The position numbers and the translations under genes were made by a program. The notes beneath the pieces were generated by a model. It was not told the DNA's origin, ran no database searches, and saw only the letters and a program-made list of their open reading frames with translations. A DNA stretch of 64,000 nt from Sulfolobales archaeon (GTDB lineage Archaea; Thermoproteota; Thermoprotei_A; Sulfolobales; NBVN01): contig JAOAKA010000002.1 of assembly GCA_026413885.1 (NCBI GenBank), positions 1-64,000 of the forward strand, in the 5' to 3' direction. Shown in pieces: positions 26,194 through 34,896 of this stretch; the first letter of the stretch is position 1; the number at the start of each line of letters is the position of its first letter.

Positions 26194-27581
26194 CTCGCTA
26201 TCTGCTCTTTCTTTATGAGGTACTCTCTGTATTTCCTATATTTAAGTTGTGCTGCTAGTGCGTGTGCCGCTCTCTCGGGGGTCGGGTAAGCCGGTATCTT
26301 CAGATTTGTGAGGTGTTTAATTGCTTCATATGCTTCAAGACCACCTATAATAGCAACAGATATAGGCTTTCTCACTCCAACTTCGTCTACTGCTCCAGCT
26401 ACTGCTCTAGCTACTCCTACAGGACTGGTTAGTGCTGTATGGCAGTAGAGCACTAGAACAGCATCTATCCCGGAGTTCTGAAGTGCTGACTTAACAGACC
26501 TATAGTACCAATCCTCTGGAGCCATTCCAGTGAGGTCTACTGGATTAGCTAGTGAAGCAAATGGTGGTAAAATCTTCCTGACTTCTTCAACGAAGTCTTG
26601 CGGTGGTTTCTCAAGATATATTCCATCGTCTGCTAGTGTATCACTTGCTTGTACACCGGCCCCACCTCCGTTAGTTATAACTACCACTCTATCACCTGGT
26701 GGAAGCGGATTCCAGGATAGAGTCTTCACGAAGTCGAATGCTTCTTCAACACTCTTAGTTGATATAACACCACTCTGCTTGAAAGCTGATTCATATAGTG
26801 CTACATTACCTGCTAAACTACCTGTGTGACTAGCAGCTGCTCTCGCACCGGCTTCAGTTCTTCCTGACTTTATCACGATTACAGGCTTCTTCATAGATAT
26901 CTTAGAGGCTACATTAACAAATCTCCTACCGTCGCTAACACCCTCCATATATATTAGAACTACCGACGTATTCGGGTCCTCGTCGAAGAACTCTAGGAGG
27001 TCCGCGTCATCTATATCTGACTTATTGCCGACACTTACTATAGCTGAGATTCCTATACCTTCAAGTATGGTAGAACCCATTAGAGCTATACCTAGAGCAC
27101 CACTCTGAGTAATAAAAGCTACGTTACCTGGTATTACGTCTCTAGGTCCGAAAGTCGCATTGAGTCTAACAGGTGTATATACGTAACCGAATATGTTAGG
27201 TCCTAGAACCCTCATACCATGTCTTCTAGCTCTTCTAACTACTTCATTTTCGAGATCTACATTTCCTATTTCTTTGAAGCCGGAGGCTATAACTACTGCG
27301 TGTTTAACACCTGCTTTACCTGCGTCATCTATGGCCTCAGGTACTTTAGTGTTTGGTATGGATACTATTACGACATCTACCTTATCTGAGATTGTAGATA
27401 CAGCTGGATAGGTTTTCAGTCCCATCACATCACTAACTGAAGGATTGACTGGGTATATACCTCTCCTGTATCCGTACTCAACTATGTTCTTCAGAATTAT
27501 ATGGCCGATCTTAGTTGGATCTCTAGATGCTCCAATAACAGCTATTCCCCGGGGGTTGAAGAGGTCTTTCAGGTTACTCAC
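26190..27581 (-). CDS. acdA: ADP-forming acetyl/acyl-CoA synthetase, alpha subunit
   Basis: 463 residues. Couples acyl-CoA cleavage to ATP formation, the main substrate-level phosphorylation of peptide- and sugar-fermenting archaea. CoA-binding Rossmann domain (IAVIGASRDPTKIG, residues 13-26), ITQSGALGIA, and the phosphorylated histidine His252 in SHTGSLAGN. Followed by the ligase domain with VVVITNGGGAGV. The beta subunit gene is two bases upstream, so the order is beta-alpha on one transcript. Confidence 0.93.
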   Translation of the reverse strand: MSNLKDLFNPRGIAVIGASRDPTKIGHIILKNIVEYGYRRGIYPVNPSVSDVMGLKTYPAVSTISDKVDVVIVSIPNTKVPEAIDDAGKAGVKHAVVIASGFKEIGNVDLENEVVRRARRHGMRVLGPNIFGYVYTPVRLNATFGPRDVIPGNVAFITQSGALGIALMGSTILEGIGISAIVSVGNKSDIDDADLLEFFDEDPNTSVVLIYMEGVSDGRRFVNVASKISMKKPVIVIKSGRTEAGARAAASHTGSLAGNVALYESAFKQSGVISTKSVEEAFDFVKTLSWNPLPPGDRVVVITNGGGAGVQASDTLADDGIYLEKPPQDFVEEVRKILPPFASLANPVDLTGMAPEDWYYRSVKSALQNSGIDAVLVLYCHTALTSPVGVARAVAGAVDEVGVRKPISVAIIGGLEAYEAIKHLTNLKIPAYPTPERAAHALAAQLKYRKYREYLIKKEQIAS

Positions 27582-27583
27582 AG

Positions 27584-28288
27584 CTACTCACCTAAAATAG
27601 TTCTAGCATCAATTATTAAAGCACCTATCCCACGTGGGTAAAGTATAACTGGATTTAGGTCTATTGCCTCGATTTCCTCTATATCACTAATTATAGATGC
27701 TAGCTTGAGAATTAAGTTCTTTAAAGCCTCTATATCTCTCGGTTGAGAACCTCTATATCCTTCAAGTATCTTATACCCCTTAATCTCTCTGATCATTTCC
27801 TCGACATCTAGTTCTGTGAGTGGAGCTATCCTAAAGCTAACATCTTTTAGAACTTCAACAAATACTCCACCTAGACCGAACATAACGACTGGACCGAATA
27901 CCCTATCTCTAATGCCTCCAACAATTACCTCAATATCTCGCTCTACCATTTTCTGAACTAGTATTCCACTAATTCTACTTCCTGGAGCTCTCGCCGCAAC
28001 ATTTGCTACAATAGTTTTATATGCATCTGAAACTTCTCCCACACTATTTATACCGAGAACTACCCCTCCAACGTCTGTCTTATGGCTTATGTCGGGACTA
28101 ACGACTTTTAGAACTACGGGAAAGCCTATTTCTCTAGCTATAGCTACAGCTTCTTTTTCACTAGTCGCTAGCCCGTACTTAGCTACCGGTAGTCCGTAAA
28201 GCTCGCAGAGACGCATTGATTCATGCTCTAAGAGCTTGCGCCTACCTTCTAGTTTTGCTTTCTCGACTATTTCACGAGCTTCTCTCAC
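27584..28288 (-). CDS. acdB: ADP-forming acetyl/acyl-CoA synthetase, beta subunit (ATP-grasp)
   Basis: 234 residues from GTG. ATP-grasp_5 domain: EIGFPVVLKVVSPDISHKTDVGGV near residues 52-75, GILVQKMVERDIEVIVG, FGPVVMFGLGGVFVEVLKDVSFRIAPL and the terminal EAIDLNPVILYP metal-site motif. It receives the phosphate from the alpha-subunit histidine and makes ATP. Together with the adjacent alpha gene and gdhA this suggests amino-acid/2-oxoacid fermentation, though the oxidoreductases are not in view. Confidence 0.93.
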   Translation of the reverse strand: MREAREIVEKAKLEGRRKLLEHESMRLCELYGLPVAKYGLATSEKEAVAIAREIGFPVVLKVVSPDISHKTDVGGVVLGINSVGEVSDAYKTIVANVAARAPGSRISGILVQKMVERDIEVIVGGIRDRVFGPVVMFGLGGVFVEVLKDVSFRIAPLTELDVEEMIREIKGYKILEGYRGSQPRDIEALKNLILKLASIISDIEEIEAIDLNPVILYPRGIGALIIDARTILGE

Positions 28289-28463
28289 CTTAATCCCTAC
28301 TCAGTAAGAAAGAAATAATATAAGCAGAAGCTATTAATGCGTTAATCAATCTGTGGAGAAGTAAGAAACTACTATAGAAATACGAAAAGACCGGCCCTAA
28401 CTTCAGTATTCGATAGATCGAGAACTTCCTGAGACGTCACTATTCAGCAACTTTTTACTTAGA

Positions 28464-28520
28464 GTCTCTACTAGTGATATCACCTGGAGCTAGAGCAGAA
28501 TCTATAAGCCTCCAGGAGAC
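28464..28520. repeat. Two-step inverted repeat in a 550-base geneless spacer
   Basis: The spacer 28289-28838 has no credible ORF. It contains CCTGGAG (28483-28489) and CTCCAGG (28510-28516) as a perfect 7-bp stem around a 20-base loop, flanked by GTCTC (28464-28468) and GAGAC (28516-28520), which can extend the stem over a 14-base bulge. This could be a structured untranslated RNA or a terminator of the upstream ino1 transcript. T-rich patches occur near 28451 and 28755. Confidence 0.35.
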
Positions 28521-28838
28521 GTCTTCAAGTCTCTTTCCAGCTGAGATATAGCTGCAGCTAGAGTGTCGATAGATCTTTAACAGACTTTATAGTTTGAGTA
28601 AGAGAAGTGTGTAGGCTATCCTCTCAACCCACCGATATCCTCTATATGTGGTAGTTCTACTGTATTCGAGTTTTACATCAACAATAGTTTAGAGTTACAC
28701 CCGATGCTTGAGGTTCTTAAATCTCGAGACACAGTGCCTGCTTAGTGGTAGTTTGCTGAGTCTTTTCTACTCGGCTTCATCTATTTTCTATTTAACTAAA
28801 TAAGCAATACATTACCGAAGTTAAATCACGAGTGGATT

Positions 28839-29972
28839 TCAAGAGATCTGTGTGTTGTTCAATACCCAGTCCGGGAGTCTCTTCGGTTCAATCTTTATTT
28901 TCAATTTTTCAAGCTCTCTATATAGAGATGCTAGAGCTTCTTCATCACTCTTAGCTGGTACTGGAGGATGTTTAAAGTAGAATGAAGACGCCCAGCTAGG
29001 GCTTCCGTAGATTCCTCTGTCTTTAAGTGCTTTAGCTAGTCTAACTACATCTGCTAGTATAGCTGACGCCATAGCTTTATCATCTACGGTAAGCTTTAAG
29101 TCGATGATTACTGGGAGACCCATGAAGCCCGAGACCTTCATGTATATATAGGATATCTTCGTATTTCCTAGAAAGGGAATGTAGCCGCTGGGACCAGCAA
29201 ATATCTTGTTTAACATAGAGTCTGGATCTGATTGAGTAGTAGCTACAGCCATAGTCTTACTTACTTTCTTACTATCGAGTCTCCCTAGATCAAGCATGTT
29301 CTTAAAGTCTGTGTTACCACCTACGTTGAGCTGGTATGATTCCACTATTTCCCCACCTCTCATAGTGACTAGACTCGCTAGGGCTCTGTGAACTACTGTC
29401 GCACCCAGCTGCCCCTTGATATCGTCACCCAAGATCAGTGTGCTGAATTTCTCAAAGAGAGATATGTAGTGTCGATCGCTAGCTATAAACTCAGGGATAC
29501 AGTTTACGAAAGCAGCTCCAGATCTAGCAGCTACTTCTGCGTAAAATCTAGATGCTTCTCTACTACCAACCGGTAGTAAGTTGACTAACACATCAACTGA
29601 GCTACTTCTGACCTCATCTACTAGTTCCTCGAGTCTTGGTTGAGGTTCATCAGACGGTGAGAAGTCCTCCCTCATGTGCTCAGCAACCCCATCGAGAACT
29701 CTACCCATTCTAACTACAACTCCTGTTTCAGGTAGCTCTACGAGTTTAGGTACTTGATTTGGTTTAGAGAATATAGCCTCTTTTAAGTCTCTACCTACTT
29801 TATACCTAGATATATCTATTGCGTAAACTACCTCTATGTCTCCTACTCCGTATCCCCCGATATTAGTGTGAATAAGGCCGCTGAGTTCCCCTAGAGATCT
29901 TCTGTAGTACTCTATGCTCTGTATGAACATAGACGCGATGTTTCCAATACCAACTATACCTACTCTAATCAC
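28839..29972 (-). CDS. ino1: Myo-inositol-1-phosphate synthase
   Basis: 377 residues from GTG. Converts glucose-6-phosphate to inositol-1-phosphate for archaetidylinositol lipids and the compatible solute di-inositol phosphate. NAD-binding VGIGNIASMFIQSIEYYR at the N-terminus; catalytic region GDDIKGQLGATVVHRAL (about 200) and NVGGNTDFKNML with the SKTMA lysine; terminal LxxPPVPAKSDEEAL. It diverges from a PadR regulator over a 68-base region containing two palindromes, so it is a likely target of that regulator. Confidence 0.92.
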   Translation of the reverse strand: MIRVGIVGIGNIASMFIQSIEYYRRSLGELSGLIHTNIGGYGVGDIEVVYAIDISRYKVGRDLKEAIFSKPNQVPKLVELPETGVVVRMGRVLDGVAEHMREDFSPSDEPQPRLEELVDEVRSSSVDVLVNLLPVGSREASRFYAEVAARSGAAFVNCIPEFIASDRHYISLFEKFSTLILGDDIKGQLGATVVHRALASLVTMRGGEIVESYQLNVGGNTDFKNMLDLGRLDSKKVSKTMAVATTQSDPDSMLNKIFAGPSGYIPFLGNTKISYIYMKVSGFMGLPVIIDLKLTVDDKAMASAILADVVRLAKALKDRGIYGSPSWASSFYFKHPPVPAKSDEEALASLYRELEKLKIKIEPKRLPDWVLNNTQIS

Positions 29973-29987
29973 TATTGTTTCCCAAAA

Positions 29988-30007
29988 ATATTTCTGAGCA
30001 GAAATAT
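29988..30007. promoter_or_regulatory. Perfect palindrome in the ino1/padR divergent promoter
   Basis: ATATTTCTG (29988-29996) and CAGAAATAT (29999-30007) form a 9-bp inverted repeat with a two-base centre. It overlaps the likely TATA element of padR (AATATAAG, about 30003) and lies just upstream of ino1 (start 29972). Its position makes it suitable to control both promoters. Confidence 0.55.
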
Positions 30008-30017
30008 AAGTTTAGAT

Positions 30018-30038
30018 AGACATCTTTTCTGGATGTCT
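30018..30038. promoter_or_regulatory. Second palindrome, probable PadR operator overlapping the padR transcription start
   Basis: AGACATC (30018-30024) and GATGTCT (30032-30038) are perfectly inverted with a 7-base spacer and end two bases before the padR ATG. The inner ACAT/ATGT spacing (nine bases) resembles known PadR operators, which have ATGT/ACAT-type half-sites about 8 bases apart. Autorepression is inferred. Confidence 0.55.
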
Positions 30039-30040
30039 CT

Positions 30041-30373
30041 ATGGGGGAGAGTAGAGCTTACGAGCGCTTAATTAGAAAGCTAACTACCGAAGTTCTGTGG
30101 ATCTACGTAGCGAGAATACTTCTAGAATCACAGTCTCTTAAGGCTTACGAGATAAAAAAGAAAATCACTGAGAAGTTCGGTATAAAACCGCGGACTATGA
30201 CTACATACACAGTAATCTATAGAATGTCTAGAGAGGGATTAATAAAACCAGTGAAAGTAAATGGTGACACAGTATATGAACTAACAGAAGCTGGAAAGAG
30301 AGAGTTTAACGAAGCAGTAAAGTTTCTTGAGAGAATGGTTGAGTATTTAAAGCGTAGCCCTGAGCGAATATGA
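30041..30373 (+). CDS. PadR-family transcriptional regulator
   Basis: 110 residues, ATG. Winged-helix regulator: YEIKKKITEKFGIKPRTMTTYTVIYRMSREGLIKPVKV contains the recognition helix (about residues 37-75), then TVYELTEAGKREFNEAV as wing and a C-terminal dimer helix. It is compact, as in PadR subfamily 2. Operon with the downstream helical protein (20-base gap). The two upstream palindromes are candidate operators. Confidence 0.85.
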   Translation: MGESRAYERLIRKLTTEVLWIYVARILLESQSLKAYEIKKKITEKFGIKPRTMTTYTVIYRMSREGLIKPVKVNGDTVYELTEAGKREFNEAVKFLERMVEYLKRSPERI

Positions 30374-30393
30374 ACTACTCACGTATTTAACTC

Positions 30394-30852
30394 GTGTCGG
30401 CGTATATGTACTTGGTGTCAGAAGTGTCTTCGGATGTCTCTAGACTAGTAACTCAGTTGAACGCACTTAGTGAGTGGATCGAAATGCAGAAAACTACTAT
30501 AGAGACGTTTAAAGATATAAATAGTGGTATAGGTGAGGCAGATAGACTAACCTTAGTCTTACTGATTAGAAAGGCCTTCGACCACGTTATGAGGACTGTT
30601 AGAGAGTTCGATAAGTGGCTTGAAAATCCATTAGTGCTTAGCTATATCGATAGAGAGATGCTTCAAGAAGTCTGGAGCTCAGTCTATGAAATACTCGTAG
30701 AGCTACTAGAACTCGATATAAAACACACAACACTAGTTAGAGATAACGCTATAAAAATGCTGAAGTCTGGTAAGATACCTCCAGTTATAATGGAGTTTAG
30801 AAGAGCGAAAAGTGAGGAAGAAGAGACGAGGGAGGCTGTAAGGAGACTCTAA
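30394..30852 (+). CDS. Helical archaeal protein of unknown function (possibly DUF2153)
   Basis: 152 residues from GTG. Almost entirely alpha-helical, with no membrane segment; I think it resembles the uncharacterised crenarchaeal family DUF2153, with low certainty. The C-terminus is highly charged (RRAKSEEEETREAVRRL). It follows padR closely and its end overlaps the open frame of the radical-SAM gene, so the three may be one transcript. Confidence 0.7.
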   Translation: MSAYMYLVSEVSSDVSRLVTQLNALSEWIEMQKTTIETFKDINSGIGEADRLTLVLLIRKAFDHVMRTVREFDKWLENPLVLSYIDREMLQEVWSSVYEILVELLELDIKHTTLVRDNAIKMLKSGKIPPVIMEFRRAKSEEEETREAVRRL

Positions 30853-30863
30853 GGTGTTCTCTA

Positions 30864-31703
30864 ATAGCTGTAAGCTCGGGTATTCTAGCTTTCAATCCGG
30901 GAGGTAAGTTCTTAAGTATATCTATTACCGGCTCGTGGTGCGGTCTTAACTGCTCTTTCTGTAGAGGTAGATATCTTAACTCAATGACGCAATCTAACTC
31001 TCCTAGTGAACTGCGAGATATTCTATACTACTACTACGAGAGAGGAGCTAGAGGCTTTCTAATTAGCGGTGGCTTCAGTAGAGACGGCTACCTACCGATA
31101 GCTAGAGAACATGTAGAGGTGTTGAAGAATTTTAGAAAAGAGAGAGACGTATATCTATCTATTCACCTAGGACTCGCACCTAGAGAGCTGGTTGATGAAG
31201 TTCTAGAGGTATTTGACTTAGTAGACTACGAAGTCCCCCCCAGCTTCCAGTACGTAAGATATGGTAGAGGTTTGAGTAAGTCTACTGAAGACTATCTAGA
31301 ACTTCTAGATTACCTAACTAGAGAATATGGTGAAGATAGAGTAGCTCCCCATATAGTTCTCAGTAGTCCACTGGCTTCACTAAGTCAGGAACTTGATGTA
31401 GTAGAGAAAATCGGCGCTATCAATAGGAGACTAATTGTACTACTAGTACACACTGGTGTAGAGAGTCTAGATGAAAATAGAGTTCTCAGCGGGTTTCAGC
31501 TCTCTAGAAAACTCTTTAGGGAAGTCTCCTATGGATGTATGAGACCTAGAGGAAGTATTGAAGTAGTAGATAAACTCGCTAAATACAGATATATAGATAG
31601 AGTAGTAAACCCAAGTAGAAAGCTTATCGAGAAATACGGTATGCGCTTAATTAACTCGTGCTGCAGTATTTCGAAACAGACACTCAAACTCTTTGAAGAG
31701 TAA
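30864..31703 (+). CDS. Radical-SAM protein (COG1856-like) lacking a standard start codon
   Basis: The cluster-binding CxxxCxxC (C-GLN-C-SF-C) is encoded at 30939-30962, upstream of the first ATG (30984), followed by RGRYLNSM and, further on, LISGGFSRDG and HLGLAP. The overall look is that of the biotin-synthase-like COG1856 family, of unknown reaction. The frame is open back to TGA at 30813 but has no ATG, GTG or TTG before 30984. The best initiator is ATA at 30864, with GGTG seven bases upstream just after the stop of the previous gene, giving 279 residues; a frameshift from the upstream gene is the alternative. A CC pair lies near the C-terminus. Confidence 0.72.
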   Translation: MAVSSGILAFNPGGKFLSISITGSWCGLNCSFCRGRYLNSMTQSNSPSELRDILYYYYERGARGFLISGGFSRDGYLPIAREHVEVLKNFRKERDVYLSIHLGLAPRELVDEVLEVFDLVDYEVPPSFQYVRYGRGLSKSTEDYLELLDYLTREYGEDRVAPHIVLSSPLASLSQELDVVEKIGAINRRLIVLLVHTGVESLDENRVLSGFQLSRKLFREVSYGCMRPRGSIEVVDKLAKYRYIDRVVNPSRKLIEKYGMRLINSCCSISKQTLKLFEE

Positions 31704-31811
31704 GAAGTATTAGTGAATAAATATAGTTCTTCACTACTCAGCATAACATAACCTACATAGCAAGGAGACGTGTTTATTAGTCATTAGAGTACTGAGCTTT
31801 GGTGTTAGTAA

Positions 31812-32549
31812 ATGAGTATATCCTTCGGCTCAGCTAGACTGTTGAGATACGTAATTACTTCTGCTGCGAAGTTTAGTGAGAGTGCTGTGATAAATGTATC
31901 GAAAAACGAGTTTATTTTAAAAGCTATAGACCCCTCTACAGTGGCTCTCCTAGTTCTTGAAGTACCGAGGGAGTCTACTATAGCATATAGAGTCACTAGT
32001 AATGAGCAATTAGCAGTCAATCTCGAAGACTTCAGTAAGGTCCTTAAAAGTGCTGAGAGAGATGACACGATAACACTTGAGTGGACTCAGTCTTCACTCA
32101 TTGTTTCCCTTGAGAGAAGGGGCTTCAAAAGAACATTTACTCTCCCCCTAATGTCTTCCGCGGGAGAAGTATTTGATATAGAGCTAGAGTATCCCAATAC
32201 CTATGTAGTATCTCCCACATATCTCTATGAAGGATTAGAGAGCCTCGAAAGATTTGGTGACGTACTTAAAATTGAAGGTTCTGAAGAAGAAATTAGACTT
32301 AAAGCTGAAAGTGAGCTAGGTGAAGCTGAAGTCGTCTTAAGCAGGGAGAGAGGAGAGATAGAGGACTCTGATGTGAGAGCAGCTGGATTTAGTACTAGCT
32401 ATACGATGAAGTTTATCACATACTTTAAGCCGGTGATTAGAGTATCCGAGAAACTGGTGTTGAAAGTAGGTAGTGAGCTTCCTCTATACTTTGAGTCCGC
32501 ATCGCAAGGCATGCGGATAGAATACTATGTTGCTCCAAGGGCTGATTAG
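31812..32549 (+). CDS. pcn: DNA polymerase sliding clamp (PCNA)
   Basis: 245 residues, ATG. Toroidal clamp that tethers polymerase, ligase, FEN1 and XPF. The N-terminal SARLLRYVITSAAKFSESAVINVS, the IDPSTVALLVLEVP stretch, the interdomain region around residues 115-130 and the terminal GMRIEYYVAPRAD all match PCNA. Crenarchaea usually have three paralogues; adjacency to priS resembles the PCNA2 arrangement of Sulfolobus (knowledge recalled, not tested). The primase gene starts on the base after its stop. Confidence 0.94.
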   Translation: MSISFGSARLLRYVITSAAKFSESAVINVSKNEFILKAIDPSTVALLVLEVPRESTIAYRVTSNEQLAVNLEDFSKVLKSAERDDTITLEWTQSSLIVSLERRGFKRTFTLPLMSSAGEVFDIELEYPNTYVVSPTYLYEGLESLERFGDVLKIEGSEEEIRLKAESELGEAEVVLSRERGEIEDSDVRAAGFSTSYTMKFITYFKPVIRVSEKLVLKVGSELPLYFESASQGMRIEYYVAPRAD

Positions 32550-33599
32550 TTGATTCTAGGTAGAGAGGAAATTAGATTTATTCGTGATCTTTTTAGTCAC
32601 TACTACAGAATTGCTTACCTCAAGCTACCGAAGGACTTAGTTTCACGTGAGTTCGCATTTCAAACACTTGAGTCAGATATCTATGTAAGACACATGAGCT
32701 TTACCTCAGAGAGTGAAGTTAGAGCTTACCTAGTTGTTAATACACCTAAGCAGTCCTACTATTCAACAGCGAGATATTCAACTCCTACCGCACCTAGCTA
32801 TTCTGAAGCTGAGTGGAGGGGTTCTGAGATAATGTTCGATATAGATGCTGACAAGCTGCCGGGTTGTCAGACACTAGCTCTCGGAAGGGGAGTAGAAGTA
32901 GTAACTGAGAAATGTATTGATATAGCTAGAGAGGCACTCAGGAGATTAATATATGTCTTAGAGAGTCACATGGGCTTCAGCGAGGATGAGTTAATGATAT
33001 ATTTCTCTGGGAATAGAGGTTTTCACGTAGTAGTCACAGTAGAAGACCTAGAGTGGCTGAAATTAGAATCTAGACACCGCTTAGAGCTCGTCGACTACCT
33101 CTCGGGGAGAGGTATAGATTTAAAGAAGCTTCTGGCAAAGATGTCTGATAAGAAACTTACCCTACTCCCTCCGAAACCAGAGGACGGAGGCTGGAGGTCT
33201 CTGCTAGCTCTGTACTCAAGTAACGAAGTTAGTGACGAGACTATTAGAAACATTGCTATACCTGTAGACCCTTTAGTTACACAAGATATTTCGAGATTAA
33301 TTAGAATCCCAAACTCTATAAACGGAAAAACTGGGTTAGCCGCTAAGTTAGTGAAGATAAGTGAAGTAGATAACTTCAAGCTGGATGAGTCTCTGTCTCC
33401 ATTCGACGGTTACGCAGTAGTGAAGCCTAATATCAGTTTCAGCGGCTCCCTCGTCGGTAAGAAAGTTAAGATAAGTGATAAAATAGCTGTTAAGATAGAT
33501 ATCGATGTAGCTCTATATTTAGTTCTAAACAAGCTCGCTAATGTAATTAAATACGAGTTAGAGCATGTAGAGACATTCGAAATCTCGAGTAATGCGTAA
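32550..33599 (+). CDS. priS: DNA primase small catalytic subunit PriS
   Basis: 349 residues from TTG immediately after the pcn stop, so expression is tied to the clamp. Catalytic aspartates are in FDIDADK (Asp97, Asp99) and the nucleotide-binding motif is YFSGNRGFHVVV (151-162); IRIPNSINGKTGL is the third conserved region. Cys106 and Cys122 sit where archaeal primases bind zinc, but a complete four-ligand knuckle is not obvious. The large subunit PriL is not in the window. Confidence 0.94.
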   Translation: MILGREEIRFIRDLFSHYYRIAYLKLPKDLVSREFAFQTLESDIYVRHMSFTSESEVRAYLVVNTPKQSYYSTARYSTPTAPSYSEAEWRGSEIMFDIDADKLPGCQTLALGRGVEVVTEKCIDIAREALRRLIYVLESHMGFSEDELMIYFSGNRGFHVVVTVEDLEWLKLESRHRLELVDYLSGRGIDLKKLLAKMSDKKLTLLPPKPEDGGWRSLLALYSSNEVSDETIRNIAIPVDPLVTQDISRLIRIPNSINGKTGLAAKLVKISEVDNFKLDESLSPFDGYAVVKPNISFSGSLVGKKVKISDKIAVKIDIDVALYLVLNKLANVIKYELEHVETFEISSNA

Positions 33600-33762
33600 C
33601 TACATATCTTACAGACCGTAGAATCTCGCGATTTCCGTGGCTTCATTAAATCGGCAGATGGGAACTAATTAGCTACAATAGTAGTTCTTCACCGACATCA
33701 ACACTGTGAATTCGATCGTGAATATTTTTAAGCTAAATGTGAAAAATATTTACGGGATATTT

Positions 33763-34731
33763 ATGGCTGAGAGAGATAGAAATCTAGTGCTAATAGCTCT
33801 CGGGGGCAACGCTTTTCAGAGCAGAGAAGATAAAGGCACGCCGGAAGACTACTGGAGAAACGCGTTTATTGCTGCGAAGACTGTAGTTAGAGTAGTTAGA
33901 GATGGATATAGAGTAGTTATTACTCATGGTAATGGACCTCAGGTAGGCATTATAAGCGAGTGGATGGAGAATTTAAAGCATAAGATCCCACCTCAAACAC
34001 TCGATATTGCTGGAGCTATGACGCAGGGGTGGCTCGGCTATCTGCTAGCGCAATCTATACAGAACACTCTAGTTGAAGAGAAGCTAGTTGATAGAGTTCG
34101 CGGAGTTGTTGCGATAGTAAATAGAGTTGCCGTTAGAAAAGATGATCCTGCTTGGTCTAATCCAACTAAGTTTATTGGTAGTTGGTACACTGATGCTAGT
34201 GAAGTAGAGAAACTATCTAAGGAGAAAGGGTGGACATTCAAGAAAGACCCTAGAGGTGGGTGGAGGAGAGTAGTACCATCACCAAATCCATATAGAAATG
34301 TGGAAGCAGAAGTAGTTAAAACACTTCTTAGAGAAGGTTGGATAGTAGTAGCTTCTGGAGGTGGTGGAATACCTGTCGCAGAAGAACTTGGTGGAAGGTT
34401 GGTGGGAGTTGAAGCAGTAATAGATAAAGACCTAGCTAGTGAAGTACTAGCTACAGAACTAGGTGCTGCTCACTTTGTTATATTGACGGATGTAGATGGG
34501 GTTTACGTAAACTTTGGTAGAGAGGATAAGCGCAAACTCATTAATATAACTGCTAGTGAACTCGAGGAATACTATAAGCAAGGACACTTCCCACCGGGGT
34601 CTATGGGGCCTAAGGTACTCGCAGGCATCAGGTTTGTGAGAAATGGGGGACTGAGAGCAGCTATCGGACACCTCCACGAAGGATATGAAGTAATTAGAGG
34701 TACTAAGGGAACGCAGATAGTGCCTAGTTAG
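33763..34731 (+). CDS. arcC: Carbamate kinase
   Basis: 322 residues from ATG 33763. Makes ATP from carbamoyl phosphate, or carbamoyl phosphate from carbamate. Motifs: IALGGNAFQ at the N-terminus, VITHGNGPQVG, GGGGIPVAEE, EAVIDKDLASEVLA and TDVDGVYVNFG, ending with FPPGSMGPKVLA. An in-frame ATG at 33706 would add 19 hydrophobic/basic residues absent from the family; TTTTTAAG at 33725-33732 gives a start of transcription near 33755 and supports 33763. Single gene. Confidence 0.93.
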   Translation: MAERDRNLVLIALGGNAFQSREDKGTPEDYWRNAFIAAKTVVRVVRDGYRVVITHGNGPQVGIISEWMENLKHKIPPQTLDIAGAMTQGWLGYLLAQSIQNTLVEEKLVDRVRGVVAIVNRVAVRKDDPAWSNPTKFIGSWYTDASEVEKLSKEKGWTFKKDPRGGWRRVVPSPNPYRNVEAEVVKTLLREGWIVVASGGGGIPVAEELGGRLVGVEAVIDKDLASEVLATELGAAHFVILTDVDGVYVNFGREDKRKLINITASELEEYYKQGHFPPGSMGPKVLAGIRFVRNGGLRAAIGHLHEGYEVIRGTKGTQIVPS

Positions 34732-34760
34732 TGGTGATGGATTTAGGTAAAGCTCTGGGT

Positions 34761-34787
34761 TTAAAGTCGGTAGCAGCCTTACTTTAA
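34761..34787. repeat. Inverted repeat after arcC
   Basis: TTAAAGT (34761-34767) and ACTTTAA (34781-34787) pair perfectly across a 13-base loop, 30 bases after the arcC stop. Possible transcript-end structure; no T-tract follows directly. Confidence 0.3.
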
Positions 34788-34864
34788 CGCAGAGAATTTA
34801 GAGTCTGAGAACCTCAACTAGATCTTTTCACTGTCTTTTCTGTTGTAGAGTAGACATAGAGCAG

Positions 34865-34874
34865 ACTTAAAAAG
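34865..34874 (+). promoter_or_regulatory. TATA box giving a leaderless feoA transcript
   Basis: ACTTAAAAAG is centred about 27 bases before the ATG at 34897, so transcription should begin at or next to the start codon; no ribosome-binding sequence is present in between. Confidence 0.5.
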
Positions 34875-34896
34875 TTGGGCACACCTATATCTTGGC

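Noticed and set aside
33706-33762. N-terminal extension of carbamate kinase
   Set aside because: The 19 extra residues are not family-like, and the TATA position puts the transcript start downstream of that ATG.
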